A DNA stretch of 6,498 nucleotides, from the NCBI GenBank assembly GCA_030589965.1, contig JAUUZM010000188.1, positions 1 through 6,498 of the forward strand. The letters are read 5' to 3'. This DNA comes from Bacteroides sp. (GTDB taxonomy: Bacteria; Bacteroidota; Bacteroidia; Bacteroidales; SM23-62). The position numbers and the translations under genes were made by a program. Below, piece after piece: positions 1 to 5,134 of the stretch (position 1 is its first letter; each line of letters starts with the position of its first letter). The notes below the pieces were generated by a model. That model ran no database searches and was not told the origin of the DNA. It worked only from the letters and a program-made list of their open reading frames with translations.

Positions 1-272
1 GGATCCAATTAAAGTTCAGGTTTGAGTGTCCAATTTTAGGCAAATGATACCGCAATGACAGACTCAGTAAGAGATTTAAGTGATTTAGCAGATTGATTTC
101 CGAGAGGTCTGTAATTATTAAGTTAAAGTTGTTTAAAATAAATAGTTAGTTAAAATTAATGTATTTTTTACAATTATCATCATTCAAAGAAGAAATGGGG
201 ATCGTTTAAATCCTGATGATCCTGGCATGGACCGGACTTGTCAGTAAATGATTCGGATTTTAGTTTGCAGGA
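1..272. other. AT-rich stretch with no supportable gene
   Basis: No reading frame here has both a start and a recognisable protein. The longest open path is on the minus strand, at about 2-145, but it lacks an in-frame ATG and its translation is low-complexity and Leu/Asn-rich. The stretch lies downstream of the leftward ribH gene, so a terminator is expected, but only weak hairpins are visible. One is GGATC/GATCC (199-203 with 218-222), followed on the minus strand by a T-rich run. Another is ACAGAC/GTCTGT (58-63 with 107-112), with a loop of more than 40 nt. The part from about 110 to 190 is very AT-rich. It could be ordinary intergenic DNA or decayed sequence. Confidence 0.6.
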
Positions 273-761
273 CTAGTGCTTTTTACTAATGTCAACCATC
301 TTCAGGGCAGTGATGGCTGCTTCTACGCCCTTATTGCCATGTTTTCCGCCGGCGCGGTCTTTGGCTTGCTGAAGGGTATCGGTGGTGAGTACTCCGAAGA
401 TGAAGGGGCGCTTGTATTTGAGGTTGAGTTCTGTGATGCCCTGGGTTACTCCCTGGCAGATGAAGTCGAAATGACGGGTTTCTCCCTGGATTACACATCC
501 CAGGCATATCACTGCATCCAAATCACCGGATTCCATGATCAGTTGAGCTCCTAAAGGCAGCTCGAAAGTTCCCGGGACATGCTCAATGAGAATGTCTGCT
601 TCATTGACACCGTGTTTTGTAAGGCTGCGGACAGTTCCCTCGAGAAGGGCATGAGTAATTTCGGTGTTCCACTCGGCCAGAACGATCCCAATCTTCATTC
701 CTTCCCCGGAAGGGATATCATCCGGATTATAATCGGAAAGATTCTTCAGATTTGTAGCCAT
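273..761 (-). CDS. ribH: 6,7-dimethyl-8-ribityllumazine synthase (RibH)
   Basis: This enzyme catalyses the penultimate step of riboflavin synthesis. It condenses 5-amino-6-ribitylamino-uracil with 3,4-dihydroxy-2-butanone 4-phosphate to give the lumazine, and in the family it works in the cytoplasm, often as a 60-subunit shell. The 162-residue length is normal. Visible family motifs are the aromatic ring-stacking position W31-N32, the phosphate/substrate loop VPGTFELP (62-69), the GETRHFD catalytic segment with the general-base histidine at H97, and the phosphate-binding arginine at R136 in DRAGGKHGNKG. The ATG at 761 gives a slightly long N-terminus (about 20 residues before the first strand), which is common in this phylum. 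The stop of the upstream TPR gene is 3 bp away, so the two are almost certainly co-transcribed. No Shine-Dalgarno sequence is seen. Identification is secure. Confidence 0.97.
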   Translation of the reverse strand: MATNLKNLSDYNPDDIPSGEGMKIGIVLAEWNTEITHALLEGTVRSLTKHGVNEADILIEHVPGTFELPLGAQLIMESGDLDAVICLGCVIQGETRHFDFICQGVTQGITELNLKYKRPFIFGVLTTDTLQQAKDRAGGKHGNKGVEAAITALKMVDISKKH

Positions 762-764
762 AGG

Positions 765-1448
765 CTATGATTGAAGCTTGCTGCGGGTAATGTATTTCTC
801 GATGTTGTTGCTCCTTGAATATTCAGGAAACTCCTTGCTGATCTGCTCGTAGAGCTCGAGGGCTTTCTTATGATCTCCCAGCTCTTCGTGGACCAGTCCG
901 GCTTTCATGAGGAACATGGGGGAGGTGAAATTATTATCAGATAAATTTGCTGCCTTAAGATAATAATCGAGTCCGGTTTTTGTTTCACCCAACTCTATAT
1001 AAGCATCACCGATAGCACCTGTAGCGACAGGGGCGACCATTTTGTCTTTGGACTTGAATTTTTTCAGATGATCAATGGCATCCTCGAATTGACCTGTTTT
1101 AAGGAATGAAATGCCTGCATAATAATTGGCCAGGTTACTGGCTTTGGTGATCCCGTAGTCATCAATGATCTGCAGGAATCCTGAGTAGTTTCCGTCACCG
1201 TTCAGGGCCAGGTTGAAAGAATCAATCTCGAAATACTGCTCGGCTACGAACATCTGATTATGAGCTTCATCCTCAAGTGGGCTCAGGTAATATCTTTTAA
1301 GTCCGATAAAGAGGGTAATAACTACCAGTACGCCGGCCACAATGCGCACGATCCATTTCTGGTTATCTTCTATAAACTGTTCTGTCCTGGTTAAAGCACC
1401 TTCAACTCCTTCCAATCCCGGTTCAGTTACTTGATTCTTCTTTGTCAT
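765..1448 (-). CDS. Membrane-anchored tetratricopeptide-repeat protein (YfgM-like)
   Basis: The protein has 227 residues. A short polar N-terminus (1-31) is followed by one hydrophobic segment (about 33-50, IVRIVAGVLVVITLFIGL) and then a helical domain with TPR-like units at about 105-135 (NYYAGISFLKTGQFEDAI), 141-170 and 176-209 (GLVHEELGDHKKALELYEQI). The layout, one N-terminal anchor with a presumably periplasmic TPR domain, is that of YfgM-type proteins, which assist at the Sec translocon in Escherichia coli. That role is inference here. The ATG at 1448 was chosen because residues from it look like the family N-terminus and a -7-like promoter element lies just upstream at 1486-1493. The longer in-frame start at 1529 would add 27 unrelated residues and lie upstream of that promoter. 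It precedes ribH in one transcript, though nothing in its sequence suggests a riboflavin role. Confidence 0.88.
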   Translation of the reverse strand: MTKKNQVTEPGLEGVEGALTRTEQFIEDNQKWIVRIVAGVLVVITLFIGLKRYYLSPLEDEAHNQMFVAEQYFEIDSFNLALNGDGNYSGFLQIIDDYGITKASNLANYYAGISFLKTGQFEDAIDHLKKFKSKDKMVAPVATGAIGDAYIELGETKTGLDYYLKAANLSDNNFTSPMFLMKAGLVHEELGDHKKALELYEQISKEFPEYSRSNNIEKYITRSKLQS

Positions 1449-1485
1449 TTTAATGCAATGATAATGAGTACCGTTAAAAACAACG

Positions 1486-1493
1486 CAAATGTA
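1486..1493 (-). promoter_or_regulatory. Candidate -7 promoter element for the TPR-ribH operon
   Basis: On the minus strand this reads TACATTTG, a perfect match to the Bacteroidota -7 element TAnnTTTG. It lies 37 bp before the ATG at 1448, leaving a leader of roughly 30 nt. A T-rich tract sits where the -33 box would fall, but no clear TTTG is seen, so the assignment rests on the -7 match and its position. Confidence 0.5.
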
Positions 1494-1539
1494 ATTGTTT
1501 TGACTGAATAAAAAAACGATGAAATCCACCCAATTTCGC

Positions 1540-1547
1540 TATTTTTG
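1540..1547 (+). promoter_or_regulatory. Candidate -7 promoter element for recF-dciA
   Basis: The plus strand reads TATTTTTG, a full match to TAnnTTTG, 18 bp before the recF ATG at 1566. This would give a very short leader of about a dozen nucleotides. No TTTG -33 box is present at the expected spacing. The element overlaps the TTG at 1545 that would otherwise be a possible upstream start, which argues against that start. Confidence 0.42.
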
Positions 1548-1565
1548 TTCACAAACAATTTCAAT

Positions 1566-2684
1566 ATGCATCTCACAGGTATTTCCCTGGTAAATTTTAA
1601 GAATTACGATCAGCTGGAGCTGTCTTTCAGTCAGAAAATCAATTGTTTCGTGGGGGATAACGGAACCGGCAAAACTAACCTGCTCGATGCGATTTACTAT
1701 CTCTCCCTGACCAAGAGTTATTTTAATGCGGTTGATACCCATAATATCCGGCATGGGGAGGAACATTTTCTGATTCAGGGAGAATATCTTCGTGAAGACC
1801 TTCCTGAGAAGATTCATTGCGGTGTGCAAAAGGGCAAATCAAAGCAGTTCAGACGGAATAAAAAGGATTATTCCAGGCTTTCCGAGCATATAGGACTGCT
1901 GCCAGTGGTGATGATATCACCTGCGGATTCCAGCCTGATAACCGAGGGCAGTGATGAACGAAGAAAATTCATGAACGCTGTGATTTCGCAGTTTGATCAT
2001 GAATACCTGGAGGGATTGATGAGGTATAACCGGGCACTGGGACAAAGGAATGTTTTGCTGAAGAATTTTCATAAAAAGGGTGGTTTTCAGCGGGATGCTC
2101 TTGAAGTTTGGGATGAACAGCTAGTCCGTTATGGAAATTATATCCATGGGAAACGCCTGGAATTTATAAAGGACCTGGTTCCTATATTCCAGGAATATTA
2201 TAATTCAGTGTCTGAAGGGAGGGAGGAGATCGGATTGGAATATCAATCTCAATTAAATGAGAGGGATCTGGCTGAGCTTTTAAGGGAACATGAAGAGAAG
2301 GACAGGATCCTGCAATATACGAGCGCAGGAATCCATAAGGATGACCTGCGTATGAGCCTGTCTGGATATCCTATAAAAAGAATAGGCAGCCAGGGTCAGC
2401 AAAAAACCTTCCTCGTGGCTCTGAAGCTGGCCAAATATGATTTTATTAAAAAGGTCAACGGTTTTCATCCCATCCTGCTTCTGGATGATGTTTTTGACAA
2501 GTTTGATGCCAGGCGGGTGAGGCAAATAATCCGGCTGGTGGCTGAGCATGAGTTCGGACAGATATTCATAACTGACACCAATCGGGAAAGGATTAAAGAA
2601 GTCCTGGCCGACCTGGCCATTGATTATAAACTCTTCCAGGTAAAAGCGGGAGGCATTAGCGAAGAATCTAATGGAAAGAAATAA
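1566..2684 (+). CDS. recF: DNA replication and repair protein RecF
   Basis: RecF is an SMC/ABC-type ATPase that binds gapped DNA and, with RecO and RecR, loads RecA at single-strand gaps in the cytoplasm. The 372-residue product has the whole family layout. The N-terminal strand pair (MHLTGISLVNFKNY) is followed by Walker A GDNGTGKT at 30-37, a helical middle region, the ABC signature SQGQQK at about 275-280, Walker B ILLLDD ending in D307-D308, and a D-loop (DKFDARR). Length is typical. The ATG at 1566 was preferred over the in-frame TTG at 1545 because RecF proteins begin directly with this strand, and the seven extra residues have no family match. The gene overlaps the following DUF721 gene by 14 bp, which suggests translational coupling. 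It diverges from the TPR-ribH operon. All nucleotide-binding motifs are intact. Confidence 0.97.
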   Translation: MHLTGISLVNFKNYDQLELSFSQKINCFVGDNGTGKTNLLDAIYYLSLTKSYFNAVDTHNIRHGEEHFLIQGEYLREDLPEKIHCGVQKGKSKQFRRNKKDYSRLSEHIGLLPVVMISPADSSLITEGSDERRKFMNAVISQFDHEYLEGLMRYNRALGQRNVLLKNFHKKGGFQRDALEVWDEQLVRYGNYIHGKRLEFIKDLVPIFQEYYNSVSEGREEIGLEYQSQLNERDLAELLREHEEKDRILQYTSAGIHKDDLRMSLSGYPIKRIGSQGQQKTFLVALKLAKYDFIKKVNGFHPILLLDDVFDKFDARRVRQIIRLVAEHEFGQIFITDTNRERIKEVLADLAIDYKLFQVKAGGISEESNGKK

Positions 2685-2961
2685 TACACAGAGCATTGCA
2701 GAGGCGATACGTGCCTACCTGAAAGAATCAAGGCTGGAAAAACCTCTGAAAGAAAGACAATTGGTTCAGTCCTGGGAAGCTCTGCTGGGTAAATCTGTCG
2801 CCCGTGCCACCAGCAAGATATACTTGTCACAAGGCAGGTTATATGTTCATCTTAATTCTTCCGTTGTAAAGAATGAACTTTTCATGCTACAGGATGAGAT
2901 CATCCGGAAGCTAAATGAGGCTGCCGGAGAAGAACTGGTAAGGGAAATAGTGTTGCGCTAA
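2671..2961 (+). CDS. DUF721/DciA-family small protein
   Basis: This is a 96-residue protein of the DUF721 family. In several bacteria lacking DnaC or DnaI, members called DciA interact with the replicative helicase DnaB and help load it. Features seen are a basic N-terminal helix (about 8-30), the family tryptophan W35 in VQSWEALLGKSVARAT, a KH-like core (ATSKIYLSQGRLYVHLNSS, about 46-64), a helix containing NEL..LQDEIIRKLNEA, and a final strand REIVLR. It is short, with only the core domain and no long N-terminal extension. The ATG at 2671 lies inside the end of recF, so translation is probably coupled. The recF-DUF721 pairing is known from other phyla, where it often sits close to replication genes. 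Helicase loading in this organism is inferred from the family and untested. Confidence 0.87.
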   Translation: MERNNTQSIAEAIRAYLKESRLEKPLKERQLVQSWEALLGKSVARATSKIYLSQGRLYVHLNSSVVKNELFMLQDEIIRKLNEAAGEELVREIVLR

Positions 2962-2978
2962 GCTGCTTTGTGCTGCGC
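2955..2978. other. Small hairpin between convergent dciA-family and ndk genes
   Basis: GCGC (2955-2958) can pair with GCGC (2975-2978), and AGC (2961-2963) with GCT (2972-2974), giving a 7-bp stem with a 2-nt bulge and an 8-nt loop. It spans the DUF721 stop codon and most of the 21-bp gap before the ndk stop. Neither strand has a T-run after it, so it is a poor intrinsic terminator. The convergent arrangement is the main reason to list it. Confidence 0.22.
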
Positions 2979-2982
2979 CGGG

Positions 2983-3411
2983 CTACATGCAGTCTGTACG
3001 TTCGCTTTTTGCGAAGAAAAAATCAGCTTCTAAATTCGCATTTTCATCGCTGTCTGATCCATGTACAGCATTCATCTCCAGGGATTCTGCATACTTTTTA
3101 CGAATAGTACCTTCTTCAGCGTTTTCAGGGTTTGTGGCCCCAATGAGCTGGCGGTAATCGTCCACTGCACTTTCCTTCTCCAGGACCGCTGCGATAATGG
3201 GACCAGAAGACATGAAGTCCACCAAGCTGTTGTAAAACGGCTTGCTCCTGTGGATGGCATAGAACTCTTCCGCTTGCTTTGTACTTAACTTTGTGAGTTT
3301 CATTGCAATGATCCTGAATCCTGCTTCCTTGATCATATTCAGGATTGGACCGGTATGACCTTTGCGGAATGCACCGGGCTTGATCATAGTGAGGGTAATT
3401 TTACCTGCCAT
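2983..3411 (-). CDS. ndk: Nucleoside-diphosphate kinase
   Basis: The enzyme transfers the gamma phosphate from ATP to nucleoside diphosphates through a phosphohistidine, balancing the cytoplasmic NTP and dNTP pools. The 142-residue product has the expected elements in order: ITLTMIKPGA with the nucleotide-binding K11, F59-Y60 in the KPFY segment, YRQLIGATNP (85-94), GTIR with R104, and NAVHGSDS with the catalytic histidine H117 (family signature N-x-x-H-G-S-D). The family core length is about 135-155, so it is complete. The ATG at 3411 gives the exact family N-terminus (MAGKITLTMIKPGA). An in-frame extension up to 3600 would add 63 residues antisense to the next gene and is rejected. It is a single-gene leftward unit, diverging from the DHH phosphoesterase and converging with the DUF721 gene. 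Confidence 0.97.
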   Translation of the reverse strand: MAGKITLTMIKPGAFRKGHTGPILNMIKEAGFRIIAMKLTKLSTKQAEEFYAIHRSKPFYNSLVDFMSSGPIIAAVLEKESAVDDYRQLIGATNPENAEEGTIRKKYAESLEMNAVHGSDSDENANLEADFFFAKSERTDCM

Positions 3412-3440
3412 TAGATTTGGGTTTTTAGTTTTACAGCCCG

Positions 3441-3473
3441 CGAATATAATTAGAATATTTCTAACTTTGACAA
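3441..3473 (-). promoter_or_regulatory. Candidate ndk promoter
   Basis: On the minus strand TATATTCG (3448-3441) matches TAnnTTTG at all but one fixed position, and TTG (3473-3471) lies 22 bp upstream as a partial -33 box. The -7 element ends 29 bp before the ndk ATG. It overlaps the region holding the opposite-facing promoter element at 3462-3469, so the two units may compete for RNA polymerase. Confidence 0.45.
3462..3469 (+). promoter_or_regulatory. Candidate -7 promoter element for the nrnA-FKBP set
   Basis: TAACTTTG is a perfect TAnnTTTG match ending 24 bp before the ATG at 3494, giving a predicted leader of roughly 15-20 nt. No clear -33 TTTG is seen at the usual distance. Confidence 0.5.
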
Positions 3474-3479
3474 CCCTTG

Positions 3480-3485
3480 AAAGGA
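3480..3485 (+). promoter_or_regulatory. Shine-Dalgarno-like site deciding the nrnA start
   Basis: AAAGGA lies 8 bp before the ATG at 3494. Most genes in this window have no such site. Together with the promoter element just upstream, it supports this start over the open extension that runs back to 3362 across the opposing ndk gene. Confidence 0.4.
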
Positions 3486-3493
3486 TTAATAGG

Positions 3494-4525
3494 ATGAGTG
3501 TTAAACTACCTGAAGAAATTTGTGCCAAGCTGCGGAAAGTACTGACTGCTCCATTCCGGGTTGTCATACTGACGCATATGAACCCGGATGGAGATGCCAT
3601 CGGGTCGATGCTGGGTTTGTATCATTTCCTGAAGAAAAGAGGATGTACGGTGAATATGGCTGTGCCGAATGAAATCCCCCAATTCCTTAGCTGGATGGAA
3701 GGAGCTGAACAGATCCTTGATTTCAGGGGACAAAGACAACAGGTGGAGGATGAGTTGGGGAAGACTGACCTGATATTTTGCCTTGACTTAAATGATCCTG
3801 ACAGGCTGGGAGATATTAAGGAGATATTTGGGAAGACTGATGTTCTCAAGATCCTGATAGACCATCATCCCAATCCTGTAGATTTTACCGATCATATGAT
3901 ATCTGTTACCTCGGCCAGTTCCACTGCTGAGCTTGTCCACCAATTCATTATTAACCTGGACGGGAAAGAGAGCATTGACAAGACCATCGCGGAATCCCTT
4001 TTCGTTGGAATAATGACAGATACGGGATGTTTCAGCTTCAATAGTTCTAAACCCGGTACTTACGAAGTGGTCTCGGACCTGCTCCAGGCCGGAATAGATA
4101 AAAACCATATACATAGCCTTGTATATGATAATTACACCGAAGAAAGAATGCGTTTATTGGGTTACAGCCTCACAGAGAAAATGGTTGTACTCAAGGAACA
4201 CAGAGCGGCATATATATATTTGAGCAGGGAAGAACTCGAGAAATTTAAACATCAAAATGGAGATACTGAGGGTTTTGTAAACTACCCCTTCTCCATAAAT
4301 AATATCCGGGTAACAGCTCTTTTCCTGGAAAAAAAGAAGCATGTAAAAATCTCCTTCCGGTCCAAGGGCAAATTTTCCATAAACCTTTTTGCCCGTAAGT
4401 ATTTTAATGGAGGAGGACACCATAATGCTGCAGGAGGGGAATCCATGGATAACCTGGAAGATACCGTCAGGCGTTTTGAATCCCTGATAGCAGGATACAG
4501 TGATGAGATTAATCAATTACCATAA
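3494..4525 (+). CDS. nrnA: DHH-family phosphoesterase, NrnA-like (oligoribonuclease / pAp phosphatase)
   Basis: Members of this family degrade 2-5-nt RNA fragments and, in many cases, dephosphorylate 3'-phosphoadenosine 5'-phosphate, using a two-metal centre in the cytoplasm. The 343-residue product shows all DHH motifs: H28-MNPDGDAIGS with D32 and D34, D98 in FCLDLNDPDRLGD, the name-giving D123-H124-H125 in LIDHHPN, and D176 in IMTDTGCFSFNSS. A C-terminal DHHA1 domain carries the substrate-binding GGGHHNAAGG (306-315) preceded by FSINLFARKYFNGGG. Length is close to typical NrnA proteins. The gene starts a rightward set and overlaps the FKBP lipoprotein gene by 23 bp. The split between oligoribonuclease and pAp phosphatase activity cannot be read from sequence, so the symbol is by family resemblance. 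The start choice rests on family length, a GGA-type ribosome site and the promoter position. Confidence 0.9.
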   Translation: MSVKLPEEICAKLRKVLTAPFRVVILTHMNPDGDAIGSMLGLYHFLKKRGCTVNMAVPNEIPQFLSWMEGAEQILDFRGQRQQVEDELGKTDLIFCLDLNDPDRLGDIKEIFGKTDVLKILIDHHPNPVDFTDHMISVTSASSTAELVHQFIINLDGKESIDKTIAESLFVGIMTDTGCFSFNSSKPGTYEVVSDLLQAGIDKNHIHSLVYDNYTEERMRLLGYSLTEKMVVLKEHRAAYIYLSREELEKFKHQNGDTEGFVNYPFSINNIRVTALFLEKKKHVKISFRSKGKFSINLFARKYFNGGGHHNAAGGESMDNLEDTVRRFESLIAGYSDEINQLP

Positions 4526-5063
4526 GATCTGCCTGGGATTGATCCTGGTGCCGATTTTTGCCTTGCTGCCATTGTCATGTCGCATGACGCCCGGGCAGGA
4601 GAATGCCCCGTCTTACACGCCTGAAGAGGAGAAGGAAATGCTTTTACAGATTAATAAATTCCTGGTCCAGAAAGACATTGATCTGATTAAGAAGCATGCA
4701 GAGCGAAGGGGATGGGAAATGGAGGTCACCGAAACCGGACTCTTCTATGAGATCTATGAACAAACCAATGGAATATGGGCTGAGCTGGGAATGAATATTA
4801 GAATGAACTATAGCCTTAGTCTCCTGGACGGCACCCTCTGCTATTCCTCAGAGAAAGCTGGACCCAAAGAATTTCAGTTGGGAAAAAGCCTGGAGATTTC
4901 GGGTCTTGAGCAGGGTGTGGAGTTGATGAGAGTAGGTGAGAAGGCCAGATTTATTTTACCCCCCCACCTTGCCTATGGATTATTGGGGGATGAAGAACGT
5001 ATTCCTGCCCGATCCATTGTTGTATATGAAATTGAATTATTGAATGCGCAAGGGAATAGATAA
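4503..5063 (+). CDS. FKBP-type peptidyl-prolyl isomerase lipoprotein (GldI-like)
   Basis: This 186-residue protein has a signal peptide (1-25, hydrophobic 10-24) ending in LLPLSC, so C26 is the likely lipidated residue; Pro at -3 makes the lipobox imperfect. A charged helical linker (about 40-75) leads to one FKBP domain (about 80-182), with LLDG, F124 in EFQLG, LPPHLAYG with Y158, and IELL. Size, lipidation and FKBP fold resemble GldI, a gliding-associated lipoprotein of Flavobacteria; motility is not implied here. Aligned by eye to human FKBP12, catalytic-pocket positions D37 and W59 are Y114 and L135, and F36 is C113, so isomerase activity may be weak. The ATG at 4503 was chosen over the adjacent GTG at 4500. 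It overlaps the end of the DHH gene, with AGGA at about 4492-4495 as a possible ribosome site. A run of seven C (4959-4965) lies in the PPH codons. Confidence 0.87.
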   Translation: MRLINYHKICLGLILVPIFALLPLSCRMTPGQENAPSYTPEEEKEMLLQINKFLVQKDIDLIKKHAERRGWEMEVTETGLFYEIYEQTNGIWAELGMNIRMNYSLSLLDGTLCYSSEKAGPKEFQLGKSLEISGLEQGVELMRVGEKARFILPPHLAYGLLGDEERIPARSIVVYEIELLNAQGNR

Positions 5064-5078
5064 TTTTTGAAAAGAATA

Positions 5079-5098
5079 TGCGTTAGAGCATAAACGCA
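5079..5098. other. Hairpin in the gap between the two FKBP genes
   Basis: TGCGTT (5079-5084) and AACGCA (5093-5098) form a perfect 6-bp stem with an 8-nt loop, starting 15 bp after the stop of the first FKBP gene. No T-run follows on the plus strand, so it is not a standard terminator. It could stabilise the upstream message or be chance. The 71-bp gap has no perfect TAnnTTTG element. Confidence 0.28.
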
Positions 5099-5134
5099 AC
5101 CATTGGGGTATTTGTATCATCATCTGTTGTATAA

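Noticed and set aside
1..6. GGATCC (BamHI site) at the very start, suggesting a cloning junction
   Set aside because: Another GGATCC occurs within recF, and six bases at a window edge prove nothing.
276..554. Plus-strand open frame of 92 residues opposite ribH
   Set aside because: It is the antisense shadow of a strongly conserved enzyme and has no recognisable domain.
1545..1565. Upstream TTG start for recF adding seven residues
   Set aside because: RecF proteins start directly with the MHLTGISLVNFKNY-type strand, and the TTG lies inside the candidate -7 element.
2280..2696. Minus-strand open frame of 138 residues opposite the recF end
   Set aside because: It lies antisense to the RecF signature and Walker B region and has no domain or promoter of its own.
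3362..3493. N-terminal extension of the DHH phosphoesterase by 44 residues
   Set aside because: It runs antisense to the ndk start and across the promoter region. The ATG at 3494 has a ribosome site and gives the family length.
3412..3600. N-terminal extension of ndk by 63 residues
   Set aside because: It is antisense to the DHH gene and has no family match. The ATG at 3411 gives the exact NDK N-terminus.
4215..4222. TATATTTG, a perfect -7 match inside the DHH gene
   Set aside because: It comes from Tyr-Ile-Tyr codons in an AT-alternating run, with no -33 box at proper spacing and no gene start nearby. Chance is likely.
4154..4516. Minus-strand open frame of 120 residues opposite the DHHA1 domain
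   Set aside because: It is an antisense shadow of the conserved GGGHH region, without supporting signals.
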